From positions 2,409,567-2,473,566 of the forward strand of contig NZ_LT608315.1 in the NCBI RefSeq assembly GCF_900095825.1: a stretch of DNA of 64,000 bases, in the 5' to 3' direction. This DNA is from Acidaminococcus massiliensis. GTDB lineage: Bacteria > Bacillota > Negativicutes > Acidaminococcales > Acidaminococcaceae. Positions within the stretch are counted from its first letter, which is position 1. Each line of letters opens with the position of its first letter. The notes under the pieces are model-generated. The model was not told where the DNA came from and searched no databases. It was given only the letters and a program-made list of their open reading frames with translations. This document shows positions 39,185 to 47,041 of the stretch, piece after piece. The position numbers and the translations under genes are program-made.

Positions 39185-39745
39185 TTACTCCTCCCATTCC
39201 GGCACGGGATCCGGCTTTGTTTCCGGGAAATCCGTTCGGCCCGTGCTGCCGAAGCCACCGTTGCCCCGCTCTGTTGGTGTCAGTTCGTCTACCTGCACCA
39301 GCTCAACCGGCATGTTAAACAGCAGCTGCGCGATACGCTCGCCGTCATAGATTGCGTCCTCCTGCTTCCAGCTAGGGACGTCATAGTCGGGGTCTATCTC
39401 ACGATACAGCATACAGACCTCTCCGCGGTAATCGCTGTCAATGAGTCCCACACCGATGGGACAAACCAGCATTGTTTTTACTCCCATGCTGGACCTTGCA
39501 AGGATAAACGCATGGATACCCTCGGGCATCTCTAGTGCAAACCCTAACGGGGTTTTTGTGGTACATCCGTTAATTCCAGGGATATAATGCAACTTGCGGC
39601 CGGAGTCGTAATACTGGTCCTCCCCCGTCCCATCAATCCGTGCGTAACAGTCATAGGCTGCCGCGCCTTTGGTTTTCTTGACGGGCATGTGCCCGCCGGG
39701 GAAAACCTTGATTTTTACCACCGGCAATTTAGTCGTTTTTCTCAT
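39185..39745 (-). CDS. dut: dUTP diphosphatase
   Basis: 186 residues with the five trimeric dUTPase motifs: GAAAYDCYA, ARSSMGVK, VGLIDSDYRGEVCML, ERIAQLLF and RGNGGFGSTG. It hydrolyses dUTP to dUMP and so lowers uracil in phage DNA. It is somewhat longer than usual because of an insertion after motif 1 and one between motifs 3 and 4. It overlaps the next gene by 17 bp. Confidence 0.93.
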   Translation of the reverse strand: MRKTTKLPVVKIKVFPGGHMPVKKTKGAAAYDCYARIDGTGEDQYYDSGRKLHYIPGINGCTTKTPLGFALEMPEGIHAFILARSSMGVKTMLVCPIGVGLIDSDYRGEVCMLYREIDPDYDVPSWKQEDAIYDGERIAQLLFNMPVELVQVDELTPTERGNGGFGSTGRTDFPETKPDPVPEWEE

Positions 39746-39983
39746 TTTCCTGCTCCTTTCTCAGCTCATACCGCGCCCGAATCAGTTTCCGGCGCTGCTT
39801 GCGGATTTCCGCTATAATCGCGTCGTAATTTCTAATGCAACTATCCGCAACTGATTCTCCTCGTTCCGGAAATGCATCTAAAATATTTAGGTTCAGTTTC
39901 ATGGCGTCCGCAAAACAATTTATAAATTTCCGTGTATCTACCCACGCGCCGTGTATATTAATCCTTGCCGTTTCCTTGCTCAT
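39729..39983 (-). CDS. Early phage protein of unknown function
   Basis: 84 residues, basic and helical (MSKETARINIHGAWVDTRKFINCFADAMKLNLNILDAF...NYDAIIAEIRKQRRKLIRARYELRKEQENEKND). It overlaps both neighbours (17 and 26 bp). The C-terminal helix could bind nucleic acid or a partner. No family recognised. Confidence 0.6.
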   Translation of the reverse strand: MSKETARINIHGAWVDTRKFINCFADAMKLNLNILDAFPERGESVADSCIRNYDAIIAEIRKQRRKLIRARYELRKEQENEKND

Positions 39984-40209
39984 TTTTTACCTCCTGCGCT
40001 ATAGCATCCCGCAAACGATACCGCGCCAATCGTAAACGATCAATCGCATCGGCAACTTCATCCTCTGCGTCAAAAAGCCGCTGCACAGAGTCGTTTAATC
40101 TTAGATTGTACCCGTGTCGGTATCTCAGGTTCCAATTCAGATCACGGGCAATTTTTTGTGCGTCGTGCATGGCTACCTTGGCGTGGCAAAAAGCCCTTTG
40201 GTCAATCAT
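39958..40209 (-). CDS. Early phage protein of unknown function
   Basis: 83 residues, helical (MIDQRAFCHAKVAMHDAQKIARDLNWNLRYRHGYNLRLNDSVQRLFDAEDEVADAIDRLRLARYRLRDAI...). It overlaps the upstream gene by 4 bp and the downstream one by 26 bp. Its C-terminal RLARYRLRDA resembles RARYELR of the next protein, so the pair may be distant duplicates. Confidence 0.6.
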   Translation of the reverse strand: MIDQRAFCHAKVAMHDAQKIARDLNWNLRYRHGYNLRLNDSVQRLFDAEDEVADAIDRLRLARYRLRDAIAQEVKNEQGNGKD

Positions 40210-40412
40210 CCCCGTTCCGTCCTTTCTTTGTGCAGCGCCCGGGTCAACGCCAGGATAATCTTATTGTCGCTGTCAATCGTTGCCCCCAGCTTGTGATTTT
40301 CAAGCTCTAATTCCTTGATACGTTCCTGCAAGGCTTCGTTTTGACGTTCCAGGTCGTCGATTCTCTCTTCGTCTGCGTCCAGCATTTCGCGCATTTCATC
40401 AAATTCGTCCAC
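40206..40412 (-). CDS. Small coiled-coil protein
   Basis: 68 residues that are almost entirely heptad-like (MDEFDEMREMLDADEERIDDLERQNEALQERIKELELENHKLGATID). It would form a parallel coiled coil. First gene after the putative origin. Function unknown. Confidence 0.6.
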   Translation of the reverse strand: MDEFDEMREMLDADEERIDDLERQNEALQERIKELELENHKLGATIDSDNKIILALTRALHKERTERG

Positions 40413-40444
40413 TTTTTACACCCACTTCCTTGTTTTCCCCAAAA

Positions 40445-40719
40445 TTCCTACATTTTGAATACCAAAATGTAGGAACCGAAAACCCGCATGGATACTAGCT
40501 CCACGGTACTTTTCCTACATTCCTACATTTTTTGCAGGAGGGGGTGCCTATATATTTAAATATATCCGGGAAACAGTACTCCACCGGAATTTATTGATAT
40601 ATACGTACCCTTTATATATGTAGGAAATGTAGTAAATGTAGGAAATATAGTATATATATAGGCACCATGCGGGTTTGCGGGTTTCACAAGTTCCTACATC
40701 GTTCCTACATTTCCTACAT
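40445..40719. repeat. TTCCTACAT iteron cluster, candidate phage replication origin
   Basis: TTCCTACAT occurs on the plus strand at 40445, 40512, 40520, 40691, 40702 and 40711. Its complement ATGTAGGAA occurs at 40467, 40618 and 40636, and a variant ATGTAGTAA at 40627. The first two form a 13-bp inverted repeat. TATATATTTAAATATATCC and similar A+T-rich runs lie between. The 320-bp gap has no gene and lies at the 3' end of the primase-helicase gene, a common location for a phage origin. Confidence 0.65.
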
Positions 40720-40731
40720 TTCATAATTTCG

Positions 40732-43323
40732 TCACATTTTACCGGTAACCAAAACTACATAATATGCCTTTGCTCCGCAAATTGATTTGTGCCATAAATA
40801 CCTCCCATCTTTGGTAAGCAAAATTTTCCCCGTTGCAGCCCACTTTTTCTTAACCGCGGTAAAATTAAATCCTTCGTCGGCCATAAAACGCATTAGCACG
40901 GATCTGTTAATACTCACCTCGTTTCCAGTCCGTCCACCCCAGATACGCCCGTCACAGTCCCTGTGCTCCGCATCGTCCTCGTGGGCAACGTAAAATTTAT
41001 CGGTGTTTTCAGCGATCCAGTCAATGACGGCGGAATATGCACGTTCCGAAACATCAACCTGCTTTTTACTCAGCAAAAACGGGGCAACGTCTTTAACCAT
41101 TAGGCCAGGGATTTCCGAATTTAAAAAGTAAATCCGGAAAATATCATCCGCAACCATCAGCAGTGCCATGGTCATTGCCTGTTTATCGGTCGTCCCGGTC
41201 TTCATCAGCTCCTGGAACGTCAGGTCGTAGGCAGCGCGGACGTCAACCTGCAATGCTTTCTTGATGTATTCCGGGCCCAACGTCCCGTAATGCTCGTTAA
41301 TCGCCCGGACCACCTGGTTGCCGTGCTCCACCACCGGCCCGTCGCACTCAATCTCAATCACGCGGTTCTTGACGCCGCCGCCGGAATTTTCTCCGGTAAC
41401 GGGTTCTTCACCGGTAAATATAAATCCAGTGTTCCAGGTTTCCGGCTTTTCCACCCGCCGGTCTGCTGTCATGCGTGCCCGCCCGGTTTTTTCCGTAATA
41501 CGATATAACAGGCGGTCGTAGCCGTTAAAACGGTCTTTGATGGTTTGCAGTTCGTCGCCGAAAAACGGGATGTTTCGCAATGTGGACGCAATGCCCACCA
41601 GGGCGTTGTCCGTCATGTTCATGGTCCGGACCATTGCGCCAAACTGGGGATTTCCCCACACGCTGGCTGCTACCATAATACCCACTGTCTTGCCGCTGCC
41701 TGTGCCGCCCCAAAGATGGAACACGTAGGGAAGCCCCTTGATGATTTCCAGCAGCGGGGCAGCCAGGCTTGCGGCAACGGTCAGACGCAGATAGATGTTA
41801 TCCATCAGCGGCCGCACGATTTTGAGCCATTCTTCTAGGGTGCCTTTTTGCTTGATCGCATTAACCAGAGCATCTCCGGTCGGGCCGGCGTCGATAGTCA
41901 GACCGTCCACATACGGGGCAAAACCTCCGTCCTCAGTCCAGCCAAAATGGTCTATAAACGTTTCCCGTGGCATATCCGCCGGGTTCTCCGTTACGCACTC
42001 GCTGATATATTTAACCAGATACTGCGCGTTATCCGTCGTAACTTCTAGGCCGTTGTTTGCCAGGTTAACGATACGGTTTTTACTGGCAACGTCGGACCTG
42101 TCGGCCGTTACGCTGGACCACTTGCCAGCCTTGTAAAAATCTAGCCGGATACGTTCCTCGCCGGTTTCGGCGTTTACCAAAATACCTGTAGGCAAGGTGG
42201 GAATCCTGGAGGCCCATTGATAGGTAAAATCTCCATTGTTTCCCTTTGCGGTCATGCGACGGATCCCTTCATCATCGGCGATCCAGTCACCACACCGTAA
42301 TGCCAACGGCTGCCCGGTAAAATTGGTAACGTTTTCATTACCCTTTCGCTCCTGTGCCAGCTTGATTCTAGCCGCCTTCAGGTTTTTGTCAAATTCGCGC
42401 TTGATTGACAAATCAGACGCCCGGAACATGGCCAGGCTTTCCGCCCGCTGCTGCTGCACCGGGTCGTCAATCTGAATCAGTTTTAACAGAAAATCCTCAG
42501 AAATAAGGTCCGCGCGGTCCAGATTTTGGAAATAATCCTCAGAAAATTCCGTTGTTGGAAATTTGTACTCCCGGATTTTTTCCGGGTCGCCTCCGCGCTC
42601 CAGGTAATCGGCAACGTCGCCTTTTACAGGGCACTCAGGCCAGATTTCCGGCAGCGGCAGGACCTTTGCCCCGCGTGCCTCCCATGCCTTGCCGTACTCA
42701 GCCCCTGGCCCGTCGTTGTCCGGGATAATAACCTTCCGGGTAAACTTTTCTACGGTTTTACGGTCCGTCTCAGACAGGTTCGGACTTTCCGCCCCCGTGT
42801 TGGTTGACGTGGCAAGGAATCCCGCGCTGGTCATGGCGTCGGCGCATTTTTCCCCCTCCACGATGTACAGCGTTTCCGTCTTCTTTGCTGCCGTCAACCG
42901 GTCAAGGTTGTACAGATTGTTGCAGGGTTTCGGCTTTTTGTAAACCACGGCCCCATCGGGTTTGGTATATAAAAAGCTGAATTTCTTGTGCCCGTCTGCA
43001 AATTTTTCCCGGATTTTGCAATAAGCCTCTTTTCCGTCTGGGTTCCGGTAGGTGTAGACAATCCGCTCTATCCGCTTCCCATGGTCTTTTGGCTTTGCTT
43101 GGGCAACGGGTGCAGGCGGTTCCCCACCCACGTCCAGGGCCTTTAGCACAGCCGGAAGGGACGCGTGGCATTTATGGCAAAATGCCAGCGTTTTGTCCCC
43201 ATCCCGATTTATGTACAGATGGTCTTCATCCCCGCACACCGGACACTGCGCCACCAGGGCGCCTCCGCGCTTATGGACGTTATTCAGTTTTCCAAGGATT
43301 TCTTCATACGTCAGAACGGACAT
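40732..43323 (-). CDS. Primase-helicase (zinc finger, TOPRIM, DUF927-type ATPase)
   Basis: 863 residues. The N-terminus has a zinc finger (CPVCGDEDHLYINRDGDKTLAFCHKCH). A TOPRIM-like primase part follows (ETLYIVEGEKCADAMTSAGFLATS and VIIPDNDGPGA). From about residue 330 is a DUF927-type ring ATPase with Walker A GGTGSGKTVG and the later FGDELQTIKDRFNG. It would prime and unwind DNA at the phage origin, which probably lies just past its 3' end. Confidence 0.9.
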   Translation of the reverse strand: MSVLTYEEILGKLNNVHKRGGALVAQCPVCGDEDHLYINRDGDKTLAFCHKCHASLPAVLKALDVGGEPPAPVAQAKPKDHGKRIERIVYTYRNPDGKEAYCKIREKFADGHKKFSFLYTKPDGAVVYKKPKPCNNLYNLDRLTAAKKTETLYIVEGEKCADAMTSAGFLATSTNTGAESPNLSETDRKTVEKFTRKVIIPDNDGPGAEYGKAWEARGAKVLPLPEIWPECPVKGDVADYLERGGDPEKIREYKFPTTEFSEDYFQNLDRADLISEDFLLKLIQIDDPVQQQRAESLAMFRASDLSIKREFDKNLKAARIKLAQERKGNENVTNFTGQPLALRCGDWIADDEGIRRMTAKGNNGDFTYQWASRIPTLPTGILVNAETGEERIRLDFYKAGKWSSVTADRSDVASKNRIVNLANNGLEVTTDNAQYLVKYISECVTENPADMPRETFIDHFGWTEDGGFAPYVDGLTIDAGPTGDALVNAIKQKGTLEEWLKIVRPLMDNIYLRLTVAASLAAPLLEIIKGLPYVFHLWGGTGSGKTVGIMVAASVWGNPQFGAMVRTMNMTDNALVGIASTLRNIPFFGDELQTIKDRFNGYDRLLYRITEKTGRARMTADRRVEKPETWNTGFIFTGEEPVTGENSGGGVKNRVIEIECDGPVVEHGNQVVRAINEHYGTLGPEYIKKALQVDVRAAYDLTFQELMKTGTTDKQAMTMALLMVADDIFRIYFLNSEIPGLMVKDVAPFLLSKKQVDVSERAYSAVIDWIAENTDKFYVAHEDDAEHRDCDGRIWGGRTGNEVSINRSVLMRFMADEGFNFTAVKKKWAATGKILLTKDGRYLWHKSICGAKAYYVVLVTGKM

Positions 43324-43886
43324 TCTTCAACGCCCGTCTCGACGGGGGCGGTTGTTGCCGGATTTTCAGCGGCGGGGGAGGGGGCGCCGCTGTCGCTTCC
43401 TTTCAGTTTTTTCAGGGACGGGACTTCGAATTTTCCGGCGCGAATATCAGCTGCGGGCAACGTATCTGCGATGTATTGCCGCACCTTGAGCTTGCCGTCT
43501 TTATTGATGTATTCTTCCTCGCCGATCACCGCACCGAACGCAAGGCCGTTCAGCGCCGGAGCCTGCTGTTGGTCGGGCAGCGCGTTCCATTGCTCCATAG
43601 TCCAGCCGCGGTTCGATTTTTCCAGGGCAATAAGGAAGTGTTTCAGCATCCCCAGGGCCGCGGGTTTATAAGAACGGAACAGCCGGGGGAACGCCCAGTT
43701 ATTTTCCACGAAATTTTTCTGGTTGTGTCCAGAATACTGGCCCTCTTTGTAGTCCCATTCGATGATGAAATACTGCTTGTCCGGGCGTTCCTCTGCCTTG
43801 ACAATTTGTAGCACATAGCCGCCGACGGGTGGACGGTTGCCGTTGCCCGTGCTTTCTTCAATGGTCGTCCAGTTAATTTTTTGCAT
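43311..43886 (-). CDS. DUF669 protein, likely single-strand DNA-binding partner
   Basis: 191 residues. It starts MQKINWTTIEESTGNGNRPPVGGYVLQIVKAEERPDKQYFIIEWDYKEG and ends with an acidic tip (VETGVEECPF) after a Pro/Ala/Ser linker. The acidic end is like that of SSB proteins. DUF669 genes normally sit beside an AAA ATPase of the Sak4 kind, as here, and take part in single-strand annealing recombination. It overlaps both neighbours by 13-14 bp. Confidence 0.8.
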   Translation of the reverse strand: MQKINWTTIEESTGNGNRPPVGGYVLQIVKAEERPDKQYFIIEWDYKEGQYSGHNQKNFVENNWAFPRLFRSYKPAALGMLKHFLIALEKSNRGWTMEQWNALPDQQQAPALNGLAFGAVIGEEEYINKDGKLKVRQYIADTLPAADIRAGKFEVPSLKKLKGSDSGAPSPAAENPATTAPVETGVEECPF

Positions 43887-44538
43887 CTTCAGTAACCCCT
43901 TTCGTTTCTTTAGCCGGTTCCGCTTTTACGGGTGCCAGGCCGTAAAATTCTCTAATGGCGGTATCAACTGCCTTTAAATCGTTGTCGATTTTATCCGGGA
44001 ACAGCCCCATGGGTGCTTTGGCCGGGGTGAACCCGTCGGAAACGGTGGTAAACCAGTGTTCCTTCCCGTCCGTTTCGGCCAGTAGCACGATACTGAACAG
44101 GCCCTCCACGGTCAGCTGGTTGTCCAGCATTTTCCCGCTTGTCTTTGCCTTGATATATCCGTTTTCGTCCCGGTCGATATGGTGCAGCAGGTAAACGATC
44201 ACGTCCGGCCCTGTCTGCCGCACAATGAAGTCAATCAGGTTTCGAAAATCCACCGCGCATTGGGTGAATTTACTGTATCCCACGTCTTTAACGTGGTCGA
44301 ACAGGTAGAACGCCATTAAATATTGACTGTCGTCGATAACGTACGTTTTTAATTTCGGATTTTTTAAAGCGTTTTCGATACCTTCATAACGCACGTTGTT
44401 GTACAGCGGTAATTTCTTTCGGAACGGCAGCGGTTTACCGGCAACGTTAAAAACGCCGATTTCGTCTGGGTCGAAATTTCGCAAGCTAGCAGATTTTCCG
44501 CTACCGCTGGCACCTAGGATTAAAACAGGCATACCCAT
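43873..44538 (-). CDS. Sak4-like AAA ATPase (phage recombination)
   Basis: About 221 residues. Walker A GASGSGKSASLRNF is near the start and Walker B-like TYVIDDSQYLM lies near residue 90. TGPDVIVYLLHHIDRDENGYIKAKTSGKMLDNQLTVEGLFSIVLLAE completes the RecA-like core. The family (phage nucleotide-binding protein, Sak4) promotes single-strand annealing with an SSB. The start is the ATG of MGMPVLI with GAGGTGA upstream; a GTG 18 bp earlier is unlikely. Confidence 0.82.
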   Translation of the reverse strand: MGMPVLILGASGSGKSASLRNFDPDEIGVFNVAGKPLPFRKKLPLYNNVRYEGIENALKNPKLKTYVIDDSQYLMAFYLFDHVKDVGYSKFTQCAVDFRNLIDFIVRQTGPDVIVYLLHHIDRDENGYIKAKTSGKMLDNQLTVEGLFSIVLLAETDGKEHWFTTVSDGFTPAKAPMGLFPDKIDNDLKAVDTAIREFYGLAPVKAEPAKETKGVTEDAKN

Positions 44539-44540
44539 TT

Positions 44541-45074
44541 TTAAATCACCTCGCACACAAATTTGTCCGGCTGTTCGGTCACTGTCACGCCGGGAACGAT
44601 TTCCCCGTCCGCTGTTACCATGTGGTCACCGTCGGTCTTGCAGGTCTTTTTCAGCTCTGCCCAATCTACGGATTTTTTCACCTTGACAAATTCCGGTGCG
44701 CTGGTTTCCGCATATTCCAGCAGGGCCGCGTCGTCCCGGTCAATTTTCGCCGGAACCTTCCGGAATCCGAATTTTCCACCAGGCAGGGAAATGGTCCGTT
44801 TCTTTTTCCCGTTCAGGACTTCCTCTGCATATCCGGCGAGCAATGCTTCAAAATGTTCACAATCCCGGTTGTACGGGGCGATGGTGTTTTCCAGCCATTG
44901 GTCAAGTTTCCGCTTCTTTGCCTCATAAAACGCCCGGGCGTCCATGATTTCCATCTTTGCCTCGGAAATTTTCTCCAGGCACCAATTCGCCTGGTCGTCG
45001 TTTTGCGGCTTCCAGTGTTCCCAGTTCTCAGCCGGTACGGGAGCTGTAAAATCCAGGTAATTAGATTCAAGCAT
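44541..45074 (-). CDS. Gam-like host-nuclease inhibitor
   Basis: 177 residues. The helical region (NWCLEKISEAKMEIMDARAFYEAKKRKLDQWLENTIAPYNRDCEHFEALLAGYAEEVLNGKKKRTISLPGGKFGFRKVPAKID) is the Gam family pattern, ending in KSVDWAELKKTCK. Gam proteins bind DNA ends and protect them from host exonucleases. It opens the recombination block that continues with the AAA ATPase and DUF669 genes. Confidence 0.82.
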   Translation of the reverse strand: MLESNYLDFTAPVPAENWEHWKPQNDDQANWCLEKISEAKMEIMDARAFYEAKKRKLDQWLENTIAPYNRDCEHFEALLAGYAEEVLNGKKKRTISLPGGKFGFRKVPAKIDRDDAALLEYAETSAPEFVKVKKSVDWAELKKTCKTDGDHMVTADGEIVPGVTVTEQPDKFVCEVI

Positions 45075-45228
45075 CCTTGTTCACCCCTTCCGTTTTCGCG
45101 TCGTCGACTTCCTCAGCAAGGGCTTTTCTCAGGTTCTCAACGTAGGCCGTTGGGACCTCTTTCATGTCCTCAAACCGCGTTTCGTGTGTGTGTAACAGCA
45201 GCTCAACGGCTGCACTCTTCAGGTTCAT
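45067..45228 (-). CDS. Small early protein (53 aa)
   Basis: The frame reads MNLKSAAVELLLHTHETRFEDM then KEVPTAYVENLRKALAEEVD and ends VNKDA. GGAGG lies 8 nt before the ATG. It overlaps the upstream gene by 26 bp and the Gam gene by 8 bp. It is helical and acidic, and no family is recognised. Confidence 0.6.
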   Translation of the reverse strand: MNLKSAAVELLLHTHETRFEDMKEVPTAYVENLRKALAEEVDDAKTEGVNKDA

Positions 45229-45691
45229 CGACTCCAACCTCCTTTAATAGTGTTTTATAGTCCAGGCCCAAAACCTTGCAGGCTAGATAAATGGTAGATT
45301 CAGCAGGGGCGCCGCCGATACTAATCAGATACGCCCATGAGCTTGCGCTCAGCCCTATTTTTGTAGACAGGGTAAAATTTGCGACACATTTAGCAACCCG
45401 GGCACGTTCCAGGATTTCTGCGGCTTTTTTGCGCTGTTCCCGGTCCAGGAACGGAAGCTGCATTGGTGCTGTTTTAACCAGGCTGCGCATGGGCACACCG
45501 GGCGCGATATAATCACGGATTTTTAAATATTGCCACGGTTCCAGGATGGTGGCCTGGGGCAGCTTTTCCCACCGTGCCAGCCAGCTTGCGTCGTGATCTG
45601 CTTGCCTTGCAACCTCCGTAGCTGTAAACCGACGGGAAATTCTGATGTACCGTTCCCAGTCCCGGAAATTGTTTGCCATCTCATTGTCCAC
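45203..45691 (-). CDS. Helix-turn-helix-like early protein
   Basis: About 162 residues. The segment YIRISRRFTATEVARQADHDASWLARWEKL resembles a helix-turn-helix and the C-terminal part FTLSTKIGLSASSWAYLISIGGAPAESTIYLACKVLGLDYKTLL another. I prefer the GTG at 45691 (AGGAGG 8 nt upstream); the ATG at 45697 is too close to that site, and the frame is open to 45757. A regulatory or replication-initiation role is possible but not shown. Confidence 0.55.
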   Translation of the reverse strand: MDNEMANNFRDWERYIRISRRFTATEVARQADHDASWLARWEKLPQATILEPWQYLKIRDYIAPGVPMRSLVKTAPMQLPFLDREQRKKAAEILERARVAKCVANFTLSTKIGLSASSWAYLISIGGAPAESTIYLACKVLGLDYKTLLKEVGVDEPEECSR

Positions 45692-45950
45692 CAGCATCAC
45701 CTCCTTGCTCCAGCCATTCCAGGAAATGCTCCCTGGTGGCCAGGTATTTTTTCCCAATCCGAAAAACCTTCAGCCTCCCGGATTTCATGATTTCCCGCGC
45801 TCTGTATTCGCTACAATCCAGGGCGTTCATGACGGCTTCAATATCCAGGACGGACGGCAGCGCCGCCCCGAACGCTGGCCCGCGGAGTTGTGTTTCCAGG
45901 TCTTTCACCCGCTGCTCCAGAATGGCAACGCGGGTATCAATGGTTTCCAT
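45681..45950 (-). CDS. Excisionase-type DNA-binding protein
   Basis: 89 residues. A short coiled coil (RVAILEQRVKDLETQL) precedes a MerR/Xis-like winged helix: LDIEAVMNALDCSEYRAREIMKSGRLKVFRIGKKYLATREHFLEWLE. This is the HTH_17 pattern seen in excisionases and small phage regulators. Its distance from the integrase and location in the early operon leave both roles open. Confidence 0.65.
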   Translation of the reverse strand: METIDTRVAILEQRVKDLETQLRGPAFGAALPSVLDIEAVMNALDCSEYRAREIMKSGRLKVFRIGKKYLATREHFLEWLEQGGDAGGQ

Positions 45951-45967
45951 GGCTTCACCCCTCCCCT

Positions 45968-46294
45968 TTAATTCATGGTTTCTGTATCATCGCCCAGGAC
46001 GGCCTCGGCCAGTTTTAAAACACAATGTGCCACCTTGTCCTTATCTTCCGGGTGTTCCTTTATTAATCGTTCAATGTGGGAACCTACGGACGCCAACATG
46101 GTTACGGTATCCATGGCCCGGACGACACGGAGACCGTATTTCTCGACTTCCTTTCGGTCGCTTTTGTTGATTTTTCCCGTGTCTTCGGCGCTGCCTAGAC
46201 GCGTTGCAAAAATCAACGCTTGCTTGAATCCAGCGCCTTGCAATGCACTGGCTGCCAAATCAAAGGCTTGTTTTTCAGTGGTTTCATTTTCCAT
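45968..46294 (-). CDS. Early phage protein of unknown function
   Basis: 108 residues, helical and charged (FDLAASALQGAGFKQALIFATRLGSAEDTGKINKSDRKEVEKYGLRVVRAMDTVTMLASVGSHIERLIKEHPEDKDKVAHCVLKLAEAVL). Preceded by GGGAGAAA. It overlaps the upstream gene by 11 bp. No family recognised. Confidence 0.6.
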   Translation of the reverse strand: MENETTEKQAFDLAASALQGAGFKQALIFATRLGSAEDTGKINKSDRKEVEKYGLRVVRAMDTVTMLASVGSHIERLIKEHPEDKDKVAHCVLKLAEAVLGDDTETMN

Positions 46295-46490
46295 GGTTTT
46301 TCTCCCTTTCGTTCAGTTCGTCGCAGATTTCCCGCGCCTTTGCCCAGTCGTCTTGACGGTATTCGAAAATTGCCAATTTAGGATTGGTTGTTAGGGTTGC
46401 CCAAACCGGAAACCCGTCAATATACAATTTTTTCTGGATTGCATATTGACCAAACAGCCTCCTGACAACCCGCCACCTTGCCCGGCTCAT
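46284..46490 (-). CDS. Small early protein (68 aa)
   Basis: Starts MSRARWRVVRRLFGQYAIQKKLYIDGF and ends NEREKNHGK, basic then acidic. Its ATG overlaps the stop codon of the upstream membrane-protein gene (ATGA), which marks the real start. A longer 129-codon reading in the same frame begins with TTG inside another gene's ribosome site and is not used. Confidence 0.6.
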   Translation of the reverse strand: MSRARWRVVRRLFGQYAIQKKLYIDGFPVWATLTTNPKLAIFEYRQDDWAKAREICDELNEREKNHGK

Positions 46491-46651
46491 GGTTTTGCAC
46501 ACAGCGCACCGGCGATCATAATCAGTACCGCGATGGTCGTTGCTGCCCCGGCAGCCATACCTTTGGCAAATGCTGGCCAGTCCATAAAGTCGACAATAGG
46601 GGCCAGTATCGGCGTTAACAGGATTTCTCCAATTCGGTAATCTCGTTTCAT
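46487..46651 (-). CDS. Small membrane protein (54 aa)
   Basis: MKRDYRIGEILLTPILAPIV then DFMDWPAFAKGMAAGAATTI and AVLIMIAGALCAKP, with one or two hydrophobic helices. GGAGGAAACCGC precedes the ATG. It lies directly after the Cro-like gene, so it is made early. A superinfection or host-membrane role is conceivable but only by location. Confidence 0.65.
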   Translation of the reverse strand: MKRDYRIGEILLTPILAPIVDFMDWPAFAKGMAAGAATTIAVLIMIAGALCAKP

Positions 46652-46667
46652 GCGGTTTCCTCCTTTT

Positions 46668-46684
46668 ACTCAATTAAATTTAGC
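46668..46684. promoter_or_regulatory. Third repressor-type operator (variant)
   Basis: ACTCAA-TTAAA-TTTAGC differs at one end base from the form GCTCAA-N5-TTTAGC found twice in the immunity region. It overlaps the stop codon of the Cro-like gene. Confidence 0.5.
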
Positions 46685-46894
46685 AAATATGGTAAAAAAA
46701 TAATCTGGGATTGCTCTATACGGAATTTTGAGCAATTCACAAGCAAGGATAATCTCTCGTTGTGTCCAATCCACAGCGTTATTTAATTTTAATGAGACCG
46801 TCCGTGCGCTAATGCCCATCGCGGTTGCAAACCGTTCCTGTGTATCAAAAACCATTTTGATACGCCCTTTAAGTCGACTATAGTCGAATCGCAT
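46670..46894 (-). CDS. Cro-like regulator (DUF739 type)
   Basis: 74 residues: MRFDYSRLKGRIKMVFDTQERFATAMGISARTVSLKLNNAVDWTQREIILACELLKIPYRAIPDYFF. This is a helix-turn-helix of the DUF739/Cro kind; ERFATAMGISARTVSLKLN are the DNA-contact helices. It is divergent to the CI-like repressor. AAGGGGGG precedes the ATG. It would favour lytic growth by shutting off repressor synthesis. Confidence 0.8.
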   Translation of the reverse strand: MRFDYSRLKGRIKMVFDTQERFATAMGISARTVSLKLNNAVDWTQREIILACELLKIPYRAIPDYFFTIFAKFN

Positions 46895-46914
46895 TGTTGC
46901 CGCCCCCCTTCTTT

Positions 46915-46931
46915 GCTCAATTTCTTTTAGC
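46915..46931. promoter_or_regulatory. Repressor operator 1
   Basis: GCTCAA-TTTCT-TTTAGC, a 17-bp imperfect palindrome. It lies between the -10 box of the leftward early promoter and the Cro-like start codon. Confidence 0.65.
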
Positions 46932-46937
46932 AAAGAT

Positions 46938-46966
46938 ATAGTAACATTGTTTTTTAAAAAAATCAA
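46938..46966 (-). promoter_or_regulatory. Early leftward promoter (PR-like)
   Basis: Reading leftward, TTGATT and TACTAT are separated by 17 bp. It would drive the Cro-like gene and the early operon. Operators lie on both sides of it. Confidence 0.65.
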
Positions 46967-46973
46967 TAGAAAA

Positions 46974-46990
46974 GCTCAAAAAAATTTAGC
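46974..46990. promoter_or_regulatory. Repressor operator 2
   Basis: GCTCAA-AAAAA-TTTAGC, matching operator 1 in both half-sites and length. It overlaps the -35 region of the rightward repressor promoter. Confidence 0.65.
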
Positions 46991-47014
46991 ATTTTTTTAT
47001 TTTCATGGTATAAT
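46985..47014 (+). promoter_or_regulatory. Repressor maintenance promoter (PRM-like)
   Basis: TATAAT at 47009-47014 is preceded by TGG (extended -10) and, 18 bp upstream, a weak -35 TTTAGC that lies within operator 2. AGGAGG follows before the repressor ATG at 47042. Confidence 0.65.
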
Positions 47015-47041
47015 ATTTCTAACGAAAGGAGGAGCCGTATT

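Noticed and set aside
40445-40719. CRISPR-like array at the TTCCTACAT repeats
   Set aside because: Repeats are only 9 bp, occur in both orientations and have irregular spacing.
46284-46673. 129-codon frame read as one gene
   Set aside because: It would start at TTG inside the ribosome site of another gene. Two smaller genes (46487-46651 and 46284-46490), joined by an ATGA overlap, explain the region better.
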